64,000 bases of DNA from Trochalopteron elliotii (taxonomy: Eukaryota; Chordata; Aves; Passeriformes; Leiothrichidae), in the NCBI GenBank assembly GCA_024734555.1, contig JANPWX010000009.1, positions 2,361,728 to 2,425,727 on the forward strand, in the 5' to 3' direction. Position 1 is the stretch's first letter. Each line of letters starts with the position of its first letter. Below are positions 25,301 to 61,777 of this stretch, piece by piece. The notes beneath the pieces are model-generated. The model was not told the DNA's origin, made no database searches, and was given only the letters and a program-made list of their open reading frames with translations. Made by a program: the position numbers and the translations under genes.

Positions 25301-28300
25301 ATAGACTGGGAGCTTTTCTTGTTAAATGCCACATGGATTTCCCATGTTGCGAGGTCCAAGAAGTGGGCCTGTGAAGTGTTAATGGCTGTAGCACCACCCA
25401 GTACCTGCCCTGACTGGAGGAAGTAGATTCCCTGGCAATGAAGTCACTGCCTCAGGACTGAGTGTGACTGCTGGCAGGTCTCCTGAACACTTGCTGCATT
25501 TTGTGAAGCAAACATTGATTAAAAGAGAGGAGAGGGCTGCTTTCCTCCTCTCTCACTACTCCTCTTTCTTATATTTGCTTTGGGAGGCATTTCTCTAAAA
25601 ACCTCTCTTGTGATTCAGTCCCTCCCACATCTTCCCAACCTCCCCTTCATCCAAAAACATCAGAGGTGTCCTGTAACTACCACCTGCCTGAAAAAAGGAA
25701 AACAGCTGGAAAGCAATCCTGTATTTGTTTTACTCTGTCCCTTCTGGCTTCAGCACTTTTATGCCTTGCTTCCTATGGCTCACACTTTTTTTCTCAGCAC
25801 AACATAGTTATATGTCTGCTGATTTTTGTTCCTGTGCTGCCTGAAATATAAAGTAAAACAGAATACCTGCTCAGGAAGAAAGGATAAAATTGCAGGCTAT
25901 GCCTAAATGGGCTGACCTCTATACTCAGCAAAATACAATACAAAAATATCATCAGTTACTACCAGTAGAATATTCATGTTATATATATATGTATACATGT
26001 ATATATAATACATGTATAGAAAGATAGCAGATAATCCACCATTGAATCTGCTTGTTGTATACCTGAGTATTTTTTTAGGATTCTAGTAGTGAACTAATAT
26101 TTTGATTGTGTTGATTTCAGAAATTGCTGTTTTCCCTTGGAGGCTCCTTTCTGTATTATGCTGACCACTTCAAACTGTACAGTGGCTTCTGTGCAAACCA
26201 CATCAAAGTTCAGAAAGTTCTTGAGAGAGGTAATTTACTGTCTTCATTGTTGTAATTCACTTGCATTAATTCAAACTGCAATGAACTACTGTAACAAATA
26301 TTGTTAACTTGCATAGAATATTGGATAAAATCATCATAAATATTGGTATGAAACAAGGATTAATCAGGTATCTTCCAACAGGAAGATCTAAGATCAGAGG
26401 TTCTGCTGAAGTACGGTACAGACCTGAAGAATAAGATTCCTTTTGTAACCTCCATTAGCCTGGAGAGCTGTAGAAACACCTTCCACAAGTTTATGCTGTC
26501 TGCAGGCCCAGACTCCAGAAAAGCAACAACAAATGGTAGAATAAATCAGGAATTACTTCCTCTGCCATTCACTGCAATGCAGTGGAAAAATTAGAGGAAT
26601 AATCTCGCCTTCATAAAATTGCTCTCTCAGCCCTTTTGAATGTTACTTGATGTAGGAAATTAGTATGAAATGAATAGTATATACTACTCTGTAAATCATC
26701 CATTGAAAAGGGAGAGATTTTTGGTGCTGGGTTCAAGTTGCCATTCCATCCATGTTTTTCAATTATTGTAGCTTCCATGACTTTCACCTTCAACTGACCA
26801 ATTCTTTTTTTTTTTTTTTTCCTTCATCTAGCCAAAACAGATAGTGCCTTTAAGACCTTTCTGGATGCTCGAAATCCCACAAAGCAACACTCTTCTACAC
26901 TGGAGTCATATCTCATAAAGCCTGTTCAGAGAGTGCTGAAATATCCTCTGCTTTTAAAAGAGCTGGTGTCTCTGACAGACAATGAGAGTGAGGAGCATTA
27001 TCATTTGACAGGTAACTTCTTCTTTTCTTCTACAGGAATGAATATGACTTAATTTTTATTTCTTGCCATTTCTGAGGATACAGGTAGGCATTCTGGTTGA
27101 TAGCACGGAGCTTGTCAGAACCTAGAGAGAACCCCCTCCCTCTCCTTAAAGGTAGTATTTTTTTCGTTCCTTTAGCTAAAAGTCCTACTTAGTATGTCCA
27201 AGTCCCTTTGAGAAGTAGGCATGCCCAGGATTTGCCATGGCAAGTAGGACTGGGATCTTTATTCTCATGCACAGGAGTATGTCAGGTCACAGTGTTGCCT
27301 TTTTTTTTTAACCCACTTGAGAAACACTGACCAAGGCTCCATCTTGTGGTTATTATTTAATTCTTGAAATATGTCAATGTTTAAGAGCACCACAGAAGGA
27401 AATATTTGTGGTTCACAGTCTTTCTGTGACTCTTGCTTGTGTTGAAGAGATCTTAGTCAAATGTTTGCAGTCCTCCCATGTGGAAAGACTTCTCTAACAC
27501 ACATTATAGTTGATTCTAGGCTCACGTGCCTGGGACTTCATCCTGGCAAATTCCAGTTCAGGTCTGTCAGCCCCTGGTGGGTGAAAATCAAGAGATGTGT
27601 TTTATGGATCAATTGTCATTTTCACAAAACAGATACAGACAAAATACACTGTCAGTAAAAACTCATGAGACTCTTACTGACCTCAAAAGGGGCTTCCAAT
27701 ATTGTTCCCTTCCCCAAACAACTGGGGATGGGGACTTATTTGTAGGTCAGGATAGATGCCAAACTGCTGAAATGCTGTGCCATGAAGAACTGATGAAACA
27801 AAGGATTCCTGTCCAATTCTGTTCTGAATTAATACAAAAATCAAATGGAATCTAGTGACATTCTTGTTTGGAAAATATAATTTAAACAAAACCTGGCCAC
27901 CAGCATTTCATGTGTACAGCCTATGAGGAACTTGTACAGCCTAACACTGTATTTCTTTGTCCATTCTGAGATGAGACAAATGCAATTTTTTTTCTCTTAA
28001 AGATCATTAGATAACTTATTCTAGGATGCGTTAGAATCCTATAGCCCTACATCTACAAGATGCAAAATTTAACCATGGTACTATGATACTGCTATAAATA
28101 CTGATAATTTTGGGGACTCATTACTAGAATGCTTATTGCAGCCTTTTCAGCCACTTAAGAAACCACATGAACATTTTTCACTTACTCTGACCAGGAAGTA
28201 GTTCTTCTACTGTTACTGTGAGAAAGTATTGATAGAGAACTGGAATACAGTTCACTAGACCTTGGGAAGGCAATATCATTTTATGTGCCCCAAGGGGAAT

Positions 28301-31300
28301 TCAATTTAAAATTACCATATTTAGAAAATACAAACTAATTACATACCTGTGTATGAAATTTTTAAACCTTACAGAAGCACTGAAGGCAATGGAAAAAGTA
28401 GCAAGTCACATAAATGAGATGCAGAAGATATATGAAGATTATGGCACTGTATTTGACCAACTGGTTGCAGATCAAAGTGGAACAGAGAAAGAGGTAAGAG
28501 AAGAAACAACATGTTGCATTGAATCTTGAAGCATTATCCAGCTTGCTGCTGGGGCTTCATCTCTTCCTGATGAACTTACTTGTGCTGGGCTTGTTCCATT
28601 CTCCTTTAATATTTTGACTTCTGTTTTTTATCTGCCTGTCAAATTTCTTTCTGTCAGTAGGTTACAGTAAAGTTTTCAGACAGCTGCCAGAGCTGCATTC
28701 TGCACTGACAGGAATTGCAAGCAGGAGTAGATGTAGTTCTCAGTAGGAAAAAAAACCCTCTTGTCAAAATGCTGCAGAGATTATCCATGCCCCAAGGCAT
28801 TCAGATTTTATGCTATTGAGTTCTTAAGTTCTTAACATATTTTTTTCACCCGTATAAATGAAAATGGCAATTTGAGGGATTTCACATTAAGGTCTGTTAT
28901 TCTCATTCTCTACACTTCCAGTGCTGAGGCATCCATGGATATCTGTCAGAGCAAAACCCATTAGTTATACAGACTGTGCAGTCATCTCCCAGAGCTGGGG
29001 CAGCAAGGCCTCACCTTAGCCATTTACATCAAACAATTACTAAGCAGACCAAATCTGTAAAGTTGGATATCAGATATGAGAGATGTCATCTCAGTTGTTT
29101 CATTTCCTGCTAGTAAAAGTCAAATTGTCCCTGTTGACTACCTGGTTTCTCATCATTTGTGGGGAAACAAAATGTGACAGCCTGTGATATTCTTCAGCAT
29201 TATGTTGTGTCCCACAGAAGAAAGAAGCCTCAGAGTACAAGACCTCCATTAATTCTGGCATTGGTAGTGTCATTAATACTAATTACTCTATAGAAATTAA
29301 AGATACTTACAGCTAATAAATCAGGTGGTTCATAACTGGCTATATGGAAGTGTAAGATTATCAGATCAGCTTAATATTCTTCTATTACTTTGTATATTTG
29401 TAACCCGTTTTAAAAAAAGGGATTACTCACACTTTTCCTGCTGTAGTGAAGATCTCTTTCTATACATACAGTAAATAGAGAAAACATAGATCCTTAAAGT
29501 TATCAATGTGTACTAAAATGCAGCACTGATGTATATATTTATATTGTTTATTTATGTTTATTGTTTATTTATGTTATCTACTGTTATAATTTAATACAGG
29601 TAACAGAGCTTTCAATGGGAGAACTTCTGATGCACTCCTCAGTTACCTGGCTGAACCCTTTCCCATCACTGGGCAAAGCAAGGAAAGACCTTGAGCTTAC
29701 AGTGTTTGGTAAATGTCTTCCTTAAGGACTCTGCGTTTTCAAATCTGAAGATTGCCACATTAGATCTTCTCACAGGATAAAAGCCCCGAACTCCCTTCCC
29801 TGTAGTCATGTGATATCTAGGGTGGACTTATATGTGAAAAAATGCATAGTTGTATTTTCCTAACATGAAAAAAGTTGCTATTTATTTGCTTGCTGGTACT
29901 GTTTGCTCTGTGAGCCACCCTCAGCTGCTGTCTTGCCTGTATCTAAACTATGGAAGATTTTCAAGAGTCAATACTAGAGTCTTCAGAACAATCTGTTAAA
30001 TTAGGCTTTCAAAGGAGGCTTGTGGGAAAATCATGATTTATTCTACTCTTGTGAATTCAGACTAACTTCTGCTTTACAGCTACTGCACTGAAATCCCCAT
30101 CCAGATTATTTTAACCTGAAACTTGACGTGGAAATGAGAGCATGCAAACAAGAATCATTTCTTTAAAAAAATACTATTTTAGTATTTCAGTGGATAAACA
30201 CCTTCAGAAGAACTCCAGGTTGATGACAGACAGGTTTCTCTTTCTCAGGGCACTCCTTCCCTGGGAAGCACGGTTAGGGGAGGGGATGCTTCAAACAGAA
30301 GAACAAACTGTTGAACTGCAGGAAGAACACTGTGTCCTTCACAGCACTCTCCTGCTATAGGCCCTTTGCTCCACTTGAAAATGTCCAATGTCTACACAAA
30401 GAAAATTTTTACATCTAAGCTGTATCTTCTGTATTTATGTGAAGACTTACCAAAGATAGGTGCTTGCTGGTACTTTGAGAATAAATGCACAGAATGGCTT
30501 CATCCTAAATGTTCAGAACAAAATCTGAGGAAAAAATACTGCTATTGCATGGAAGCGCAGGATGAAAATCCCAGTTGTCATCTCAGCACAGGGCAAATGC
30601 TTTCCAATGTTTGTTTATCTCGTCCTTCACATTCCCATGACTATAATAATCAGCTTCTCCAAGATAGTGTTTTCACTGAATATTGTAATATTATGCCTAT
30701 AATTAACAGTTTCCTTTTTTTTTCTTTCTCTTTTCAGTTTTTAAGAGGGCTGTAATACTGGTGTATAAGGAGAACTACAAACTGAAAAAGAAAATGGTAA
30801 GTCTGGTGTCACTGGAGGTGGTGGGTTTTTATGATATTACTGCAATGTGAGATGGACTACATCAGTGTTAATGGGGGAGTGACTGAGGTGAAACACCACT
30901 TTTCCTTGCTAGGCTGGAATTCTGACTATCCTGCTAAAACAAGTGCTCAGTATCTGTGTAGCAAAAAATATTTTTTGTTATTTAGTAAGCAGCATCATCT
31001 TTTGTGTGAGCCCCAATATTGATTTTATTAAGTGGAATATGAAACATTGCTATGCAGAAATCACTAATTCTTCCAGACAGCATTTACGATGGCCTACCTC
31101 ACCACAGGGTGTAGGTGAAGACCTTTGTTTTACAGACCCTTGATTACCCTGGAAGGAAATAAAAGGGGCATTATAGACATAACATTCTCTGCACACACTT
31201 TCAGACCCAAAATGTGGAAGTCAGGTAGCAAATTGTATGTTCCAAGTACCAGTGGTGATATACTGCACCATGCTCATTGTAACAGATGGAGGGACTCCAA

Positions 31301-34300
31301 AAGTAGCAGCAGCACCTACATGATTAATATATTCTGCTAATCGACAGTCTGCATGTTCTTTCACAGAAAACTTCTTCCCTGGTAGTACTTACAGGCAAAG
31401 TATTATTTTTATCTGTTAAAATCAAATGGCTTTTAGAAGTTGAAGCAATTATGAATTCCAAAGGTTGTGTCTATCACCATTTCAACTACTTTTACAAGTT
31501 CCTTTTAAGGTAGTGAAGGAAAGTTTAATCAATTTAGTTTCTCTTCAAAGGCAGGTCTTTTACAAGTAACACAAAACACCACCACTTTTTCTACTTCTTA
31601 GAAATATCCTTTGTTTTCTTTTTCCAGCCTACTAATGTTCGTGCTGCACATAATTATGGTGACTTGGATCCATTTAAATTTCGCTGGCTGATTCCTTTAT
31701 CTGCTCTTCAAGTTCGACTGGGGAACACAGCAGGTAACTCTCTTGCAGTAAATACTTTAGGACTGAATGCTTTTCTGGGATTCTGTAATACTGCTTCTTC
31801 CAGATGTCTTTCTGGGCCTCTGGAAACAAGCAGGTGTAGAGAAAATACCATCTATCCACCGTTAACTGTGCACTCGGGGGGTAGAGGCTTGATACATTTA
31901 GATTTTCTTCATTTTGTATGTTAACTTCTTGTGCATAAAGGGAGATGTAACATGATGTGAAGGACTGACAGAACGGAAATTCCCAACAAAAGGCAGGTGG
32001 TTTACCATAGTTGACATGCTGATGCTGTGTGTGTGCTGATCCTCATGTTTTTTCAAGCAGGGCAGAGGTGACTGTAATTTGTGGTAGTGAAGGGCTGTGG
32101 GTTTATTTTCAAGATGATCTTTATAGTCCTATCCACTTCTGTATGTTCTGTAAAGCGTCACAAGGTCTTTAGAGCACACCTGGGTGAAGGCCTGTTAAGG
32201 CTGGAAGACATGGAGAAGCAGCACGGATGGGGGAAAGCAACTCTCCAAGAGAGAAATTATCAAAGGCAGTGCTAGGCTGCCACAACAAGAGAGCTCAGGG
32301 GACTTTTCTTTTGGGTTCCACCTTGGGTGAGATCTGTAGCTCCACAGGTGGCTGAGTTAACATTGCCTTCTGGAGGGTGGAGGAGCTCTAACCAGGTCTT
32401 TCTAATGCCAAAGCTTTTGTGGAGTGTATGCAAAAGTAACGTTTCCTTCCATGCACAGGAACAGAAAACAGCTGTATCTGGGAATTGATTCACACCAAGT
32501 CAGAACTAGAAGGCAGGCCAGAAACAATTTTTCAGTTGTGCAGCAGGTGAGCTTTACATGGAGGTTGTATTTCACAAATCACATTAATGGAATTTTTAAA
32601 AAAGGAAGTATTTCCCTCCACGTGACCTTTGCATCAGCAGTTTCAAAGTGGCATTCATTATTTGAAGCCAGGCACTATACCTTTAACTGTCTTTAACTGC
32701 ATAAAGTATTACAAATCCAAATGGGTGGTGAATTAGGTGCAGTGATCCAATGTCAGAAATCTGCAGATATAGGAACACAAGCTGCAGTATGGTATGGGCA
32801 AAGTAACTGATTTTATCAGACTCTCAGCTGATTAACAGAGATTACTTTCTCATAAAAACCAGTTAAGGTGGTGATTCCCTCATAGAAAATTACTTGAAAG
32901 GTAAATTTTGTAAGAGGAAGTAACCAAGATCTCAAAACATATGGTGTGTAAATTGTCTAACACTGTTAAGATGTCCCTGCCCATGGCAGTGCAGTTGGAA
33001 CTAGATAATCTTTAATGTCCCTTCCAACCCAGAACATTCTGTGATCTTATGACAGCTGTAAACCCACTACTAAAGCGAGCTTTTGAAAAAAACAAACACT
33101 GCACTAAAGCCCATCAGCAGAAAGGAAGTGGGAACATTTTACCCTAGTGTCAAACTTTGAAGAGGAAAATTAAGTTCTGTGTTTTCTTAAACTTGCAGTG
33201 ATTCTGAGAACAAGACTAACATTGTGAAGGTCATCCGTTCTATTCTGCGGGAGAATTTCAGACGTCACATAAAATGTGAGCTACCACTGGAGAAAAAATG
33301 TAAGGATCGCCTTGTCCCACTTAAGAATCGTGTACCTGCAACAGCCAAACTGGGTAAGAAACACCTTCTCATGTGAAAACTAAAGTGCCAGACTCCGGTG
33401 CTGGCAGGGCATTCACAATTATTAACATGACTACAGAATGTCATGTGTCAGACCCACAAATCCTATTTCTTTTTTTTTTTTTTGGACTGCAGCAAGAGTA
33501 GTTTCTCTACCACTGTGTGACAAGGGCTAGAGGAGATAAGCAGACTTGCTATCCCCCCTCCCTGCACTGCAATGTTTCATTAGCTCTCTTCAGAGAAGAC
33601 TTAATAAGGCCCAAATTAATTTTGGTGGGAAGGAACAGACACCCTTTGGCATACAATATTAGTGTTCTTTCCTCTGGGTTCCCTTTAGTAACTCAGCCCT
33701 AATAACATTTATAGCTAGAACAACAGGCAAAAGGCAGGGGTCTTGCTTCTTTCAATGCACTAAATCTGCATCCCAGCTGATACTGTAATTAAGTACAGGC
33801 TTCAGACATTTTAGTTAAATAAGTAGTTACTAGTATTTCAAGTTCTCCATCACATCAGTCCTCTGTAAAATCCCCTTAACATCAGAGGATCTGAAAGAGT
33901 TCAACTCCTGCCTACATCTGGGCCCTTCAGTGCTTGAGGTGCCCAAGACCATCTCTCTTTCTGCAGAAGTGTGTAATTTATGACTACACTTTTTTGGAGG
34001 ATTTTATATATATATTGCACATGTAGGCAAGCACACAGCCCTACGACAGGTGTAATGAAAACTGTGACGTGGGAGCACACTGTTGGTATCGCAATGCTGA
34101 CACATCTGACTTGGAATGACTGTGTCCATCACAATCATAAGTGGGATATTAAGATAAAAAGTATAACCAATTTTTTTGCTGAAAAAAATAAACCTGCATT
34201 TTTACTCTGCCCAGCTTCCACGAGATCCTTGAAGGTACTGAAGAAGTCATCCAGTAGCGAGTGGAATGGTGACCAGGGGAAAGGCACCTTCCAGGACTCT

Positions 34301-34858
34301 GATGAGTGCAGCCTAAGCAGCAGCACTCAGAGCAGCAGCTGCCACACTTCTGAGAGCATCCAGGAGCCCAAAAATTCATCTCCCAATAAACATGCAGAGA
34401 GCACTGCGTCTGACTTTTCTCATGTTCTTGTCAAAGAATCCGATATTCTCAGTGATGATGACGATGACGAGGACTATCAGAACCTAAAGAAAGGCAGCCC
34501 TACAAAAGACATTGAAATACAGTTCCAGCGGCTGAAGATTTCAGAGGAACCCAGTGCTGACTCTGAACAGGATCAGGCAGCTGAAAATGAGGAAGGAGAT
34601 GGCTTTCAGATAGCACAGCACCCAAAGCTTGTGCGGGGCCATTTCTGCCCAGTGAAGAGAAAAGTGAACAGCACAAGGCGTAACAGAGGAACTCTAATGG
34701 CAATGCAAGAACGTCACCAATCCCTCGACAGTCACTCGGATGCTGCAAACCTGGATCTGAACTCTATTTTAGAGAGAGAATTTAGTGTCCAGAGTTTAAC
34801 ATCTGTAGTTAATGAGGACTGTTTTTATGAAGCTGTGGAGAGGCATGGAAAATCCTAG
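4229..34858 (+). CDS. TIAM2: TIAM2 (STEF), Rac1 guanine-nucleotide exchange factor, 3' half: DH-PH module and C-terminus
   Basis: TIAM2 loads GTP onto Rac1 and drives actin remodelling at membranes. Thirteen exons are visible: 4229-4332, 22734-22913, 24380-24448, 24827-24952, 26121-26229, 26832-27011, 28375-28493, 29600-29708, 30738-30796, 31628-31733, 32459-32546, 33199-33353 and 34215-34858. All are flanked by AG/GT and all phases join, giving 681 residues open at the N-terminal side. The DH (RhoGEF) domain lies at about residues 77-271, with the conserved helix [18 protein letters not shown]. The PH domain follows at about 298-440 and ends near [12 protein letters not shown]. The tail has an acidic run (SDDDDDED) and the paralogue-conserved motif [14 protein letters not shown], and ends in HGKS. 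The gene could be mistaken for its paralogue TIAM1. TIAM2 is preferred because TFB1M and CLDN20 adjoin it, as in mammals, and because of the [19 protein letters not shown] segment. Confidence 0.95.
9943..10005 (-). repeat. Possible degenerate CR1 3' end
   Basis: The sequence starts CCATAGAATGG and ends AGTCCAATCCC. This parallels the reverse complement of the avian CR1 3' terminus (CATAGAATGG ... AGTCCAACCCC), but the middle has diverged strongly. It may be a coincidence. Confidence 0.3.
13313..13336. repeat. (TA)n(TG)n microsatellite
   Basis: A short TATATATA run passes directly into TGTGTGTGTGTG, within the TIAM2 large intron. Confidence 0.85.
13840..14070. promoter_or_regulatory. Candidate intronic conserved non-coding element
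   Basis: The block is dense in homeodomain- and POU-like words: GTTAATTGG, GCTAATAATG, GGCTTAATTAGC and the near-palindrome GAATACGCATTC. It has no coding potential and no repeat character. Such composition is typical of deeply conserved enhancers, but conservation could not be tested here. Confidence 0.25.
15701..15932 (+). promoter_or_regulatory. TIAM2: Candidate internal TIAM2 promoter and 5' UTR
   Basis: From about 15785 to 16075 roughly sixteen CpGs can be counted by eye in about 290 bases, whereas the intron around it has almost none. This CpG cluster immediately precedes and covers an ATG-initiated open exon with a strong donor. An upstream out-of-frame ATG at 15778 would matter only if transcription starts before it. 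There is no clear TATA box at a useful distance, which fits a CpG-type promoter. Confidence 0.5.
15933..16043 (+). CDS. TIAM2: Candidate alternative first coding exon of TIAM2 (37 residues)
   Basis: The ATG at 15933 has A at -3. It opens 37 codons beginning [12 protein letters not shown], passing through a QQQAAAA stretch and ending HRMLSV, followed at once by the consensus donor GTG|GTGAGT. The exon ends on a codon boundary, which is the phase needed to join the exon at 22734 (SAEQISAL). The product would have 37 + 647 = 684 residues, with a basic N-terminus (nine K/R, no acidic residue) replacing the PH1, coiled-coil, RBD and PDZ regions. Phase, donor and CpG context are seen directly. Use as a first exon is inferred. 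Confidence 0.55.
16044..22733 (+). other. TIAM2: TIAM2 large intron, right part
   Basis: No further exon was recognised between the candidate alternative first exon and the DH-start exon. The contents are AT-rich unique sequence, a short direct repeat of TATTTTCATTCAAAG-like units at 17484-17526 and a CA microsatellite at 20996-21012. Open frames of 60-128 codons on both strands lack domains and splice context. Confidence 0.6.
20996..21012. repeat. (CA)n microsatellite
   Basis: A short uninterrupted CA run lies in the TIAM2 intron, after the word ACATA. Confidence 0.85.
22734..22913 (+). CDS. TIAM2: TIAM2 exon, start of the DH domain; contains the short-isoform Met
   Basis: Sixty codons in phase 0 run from [12 protein letters not shown] to DTEKSYVK. 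The acceptor is CTTAACAG and the donor is AAG|GTAAAA. The first DH conserved region begins at [21 protein letters not shown] 22791 (AATATGG, A at -3 and G at +4) starts [14 protein letters not shown]. From it the protein is 628 residues, compared with the 626 I recall for human TIAM2S, so this is the likely start of the short form. Confidence 0.95.
24380..24448 (+). CDS. TIAM2: TIAM2 DH-domain exon
   Basis: Twenty-three codons, [20 protein letters not shown] followed by QDE, continue DH helix 1. The acceptor is TTTTTTGCAG and the donor is GAG|GTGAGG. Phase 0 on both sides. Confidence 0.95.
24827..24952 (+). CDS. TIAM2: TIAM2 DH-domain exon
   Basis: Forty-two codons run from [12 protein letters not shown] to LETPSQFR, phase 0 on both sides. 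The acceptor is TTTTTCACAG and the donor is CGG|GTAAGT. It encodes the second DH conserved region. Confidence 0.95.
26121..26229 (+). CDS. TIAM2: TIAM2 DH-domain exon
   Basis: Thirty-six codons plus one base run from [17 protein letters not shown] to VQKVLER. The acceptor is TTGATTTCAG and the donor is GAGAG|GTAATT. The split alanine codon is completed in the next exon. Confidence 0.95.
26832..27011 (+). CDS. TIAM2: TIAM2 DH-domain exon with the core Rac-contact helix
   Basis: The exon encodes [17 protein letters not shown], then [18 protein letters not shown], the most conserved DH segment (CR3), which contacts the GTPase. The acceptor CATCTAG follows a long T run, and the donor is ACAG|GTAACT. 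180 bases with split codons at both ends. Confidence 0.95.
28375..28493 (+). CDS. TIAM2: TIAM2 exon, end of the DH domain
   Basis: The exon encodes [20 protein letters not shown] through DQSGTEKE, the last DH helix and the linker to the PH domain. The acceptor is AACCTTACAG and the donor is GAG|GTAAGA. Confidence 0.95.
29600..29708 (+). CDS. TIAM2: TIAM2 PH-domain exon
   Basis: Thirty-six codons plus one base run [20 protein letters not shown] to LELTVF, the first PH strands. The acceptor is TTAATACAG and the donor is TTTG|GTAAAT. Confidence 0.95.
30738..30796 (+). CDS. TIAM2: TIAM2 PH-domain exon (59 bases)
   Basis: The exon encodes [20 protein letters not shown], a PH strand followed by a lysine-rich loop. 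The acceptor is TCTTTTCAG and the donor is ATG|GTAAGT. Confidence 0.95.
31628..31733 (+). CDS. TIAM2: TIAM2 PH-domain exon
   Basis: The exon encodes [20 protein letters not shown] then [15 protein letters not shown], middle PH strands. The acceptor is TTTTTCCAG and the donor is GCAG|GTAACT. Confidence 0.95.
32459..32546 (+). CDS. TIAM2: TIAM2 PH-domain exon (88 bases)
   Basis: The exon encodes [20 protein letters not shown] then PETIFQLCS. The [16 protein letters not shown] segment is shared with TIAM1. The acceptor is CATGCACAG and the donor is AGCAG|GTGAGC. Confidence 0.95.
32969..33052 (+). mobile_element. CR1 LINE 3'-end fragment
   Basis: The words TGTCCCTGCCCATGGCAG, GTTGGAACTAGATAATCTTT, CCCTTCCAACCCAGAACATT and the final TGTGATCTTATGA match the 3' terminus of avian CR1, where the last part is an ATTCTATG-like repeat. 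It is a 5'-truncated, non-coding copy in a TIAM2 intron. It supports a bird or other sauropsid source. Confidence 0.9.
33199..33353 (+). CDS. TIAM2: TIAM2 exon, final PH helix
   Basis: The exon encodes [20 protein letters not shown] then [20 protein letters not shown]. It contains the C-terminal PH helix and the start of the tail. The acceptor is AAACTTGCAG and the donor is CTGG|GTAAGA. The split alanine codon continues at 34215. Confidence 0.95.
34215..34858 (+). CDS. TIAM2: TIAM2 last coding exon, C-terminal tail and stop
   Basis: The acceptor is TCTGCCCAG. The exon encodes [20 protein letters not shown], a serine-rich stretch, the acidic [63 protein letters not shown] and [14 protein letters not shown], ending HGKS before TAG at 34856-34858. 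The frame is also open upstream of the acceptor to 33980, but that part does not match the family. Confidence 0.95.
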
Positions 34859-36037
34859 CTTTCTAAGCACTATATTAAAACATTCATTTGAAGTCCACAT
34901 AAAATTCAACAAACATTTTGCTTTACAACTAGTAAATTCAAGGAAGCCGCAGGAAAACTACTATCTGATTTTGTGCACTAATACATTTTTGCTCAAAAAC
35001 AGCTGTAAAGGATTCTTAAGTTATTTTAATTTATTGTGGATCAAAAATTGATTAAGTTGGCCCAGGTTTGTAAATTAGTTCATTCCTTTCAACCAGTTAT
35101 TAAGATGATGTAGTGTTCTTGGGGATGGCCTCATTAATATTTTAAGTAATGTGGAAAAGGTGCCAGTGAGTGGCAGAGGGGTTTACAATGGAAAGTAGCA
35201 TTGCAAACTGAATTTTTCAATACCTTGGGCATTTTATTTCTTTGGTTTTCATGTTTGCTTTATTTAAAGCACAATTAAGTTATTTTAATGTGTTTTAGTG
35301 CACGACAGTGCAGAAGTTTCATTTTTGTATGTTTCAATGCTGTTTATACTTTATACATATGTGTAAATACAAAAACAAAGCTTGGCCTGTAATCTTTTAT
35401 TTGACTGTATTTTTTATTTTCTCTATGAGCCTGTACAGTAAAAGACAAATAAGTATTGTACTTAGCCATGTTTTCTACTTTTTATTGTGCTGCTTTTCTG
35501 TAGTTGGAGCTTTAAATCCCAAATTCTTTGCTTCTGCATAAATGAGAAGAGTATTAGCAGACCTTGAGGCAATTGGTGCACTTTATCCTCCCATAAGCCA
35601 GTCACTTGAGTGTATTTATAAGTCTTGACTCTTGTTTTTTTTTTTTAAATTACTCTGCACAGGAGGATGTTCCAGGATAAAAAAGCACAAAAACCCAAAC
35701 ACCATCTTACATGCTGATGTCTGAAAAAGTATTTTTCTTCCATTTTAGTAAAGCATTTTCATTCATACAAAATTCAATTATATCAGAAGTATTGCAACTT
35801 AATTACCTGTCTCACAATGTACCTTGTTTCTTGGTTTGTGTTCTAGCCATTCCCCTGAAGTAAAAAAAACTGGATTGCCTCTTCCCTTTTGTCTGCAGCT
35901 GAATGGAAGAGAGAGAGATGCCCTCTCTCCCTTCCACTTTCTCAAAAGTAGGTCTTTCATATCTGCACAGATTAGGAACATCTAAGCCTTCTTTCACTGA
36001 GTCAACACCTGTAGATCAAGGAGTTAAAACTAATAAA
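34859..36037 (+). other. TIAM2: TIAM2 3' UTR (approximate end)
   Basis: AT-rich non-coding sequence follows the stop. ATTAAA at 34874-34879 is an early variant poly(A) signal. The first canonical + strand AATAAA that I see is at 36032-36037, only 24 bases before the TFB1M stop codon on the other strand, so the full-length 3' UTR would run up to or into TFB1M. The true cleavage site is not shown by the sequence. Confidence 0.5.
35481..35486 (-). terminator. TFB1M: Candidate TFB1M polyadenylation signal
   Basis: TTTATT on the + strand gives AATAAA on the - strand, about 575 bases past the TFB1M stop. Further - strand AATAAA words occur near 35396-35401 and 35233-35238. Use of any of them would overlap the TIAM2 3' UTR. 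Confidence 0.4.
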
Positions 36038-36060
36038 AAAACCCCATCAGACTTGTGCTG

Positions 36061-61174
<25,114 letters not shown>

Positions 61175-61667
61175 CTAGAGAGACACCGAAAAGATTATTC
61201 TGTTACACACAACGAATTACAATAAATATTAAAACCGCTACTAAGCTTAAAAACCAAGGTGTGATTTACAAATCATTATAGGAGGACCTAACTCGAAACA
61301 TCACTACTTTGACTTCGGGATGCAGTGTTTATGCTAGGCACGAATTCGGGGTATTTGGGCAAGTCCCATTTTGCAGATATGCCAAAGCCTCGGGCAAAAC
61401 AAAGCCCTCTCACAATTACTCAATGGCAACCTTTCATTACTTTAGAGAATAACCAGTAAGCATTAGGACTTCACGGCACCATGTAAAGACAGACCACGTT
61501 TATTTCACGCCACCCTAAGAAAGGCCGGAATAGCTCCGCCCGCTCCCCGCGCGTGCTCCTGCCGGCGCCGCCCGACTGCGCAGGCGCGCATGCCGTCACC
61601 GCGGCTGGGCAAGGCCCAGCGCAGGGGCGGGGCAGCGCGTGATGCCGCCGCACGCACCGGGCCGGGC

Positions 61668-61740
61668 NNNNNNNNNNNNNNNNNNNNNNNNNNNNNNNNN
61701 NNNNNNNNNNNNNNNNNNNNNNNNNNNNNNNNNNNNNNNN
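61668..61740. other. Assembly gap of 73 N
   Basis: The N run sits inside the GC-rich promoter, a usual place for sequence dropout. Its true length and content are unknown, so promoter motifs may be missing. Confidence 0.99.
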
Positions 61741-61777
61741 GCGGCGCGCTGCGCATGCGGCTGTCCCAACGCCTTAC

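Larger units (their letters stand above)
22914..34214 (+). other. TIAM2: TIAM2 introns between DH-PH exons
   Basis: Eleven GT-AG introns of 378-1466 bases separate the exons listed for TIAM2. A direct repeat (AACTCTAAAATCATGTG) lies near 23404-23450, an AT-rich TATATA/TACATG stretch at 25979-26019 and a tandem ATTGTTTATTTATGTT pair near 29542-29576. A run of about 17 T forms the polypyrimidine tract just before the 26832 exon. A CR1 fragment lies at 32969-33052. No other gene was recognised. Confidence 0.7.

Noticed and set aside
30366..30755. 129-codon + strand frame ending in a TIAM2 PH exon
   Set aside because: The frame differs from that of the PH exon at 30738, and the sequence before the acceptor is ordinary intron.
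33980..34214. Upstream part of the open frame that runs into the last TIAM2 exon
   Set aside because: Residues before the acceptor at 34214 do not resemble TIAM proteins. The splice from 33353 restores the conserved [13 protein letters not shown] sequence.
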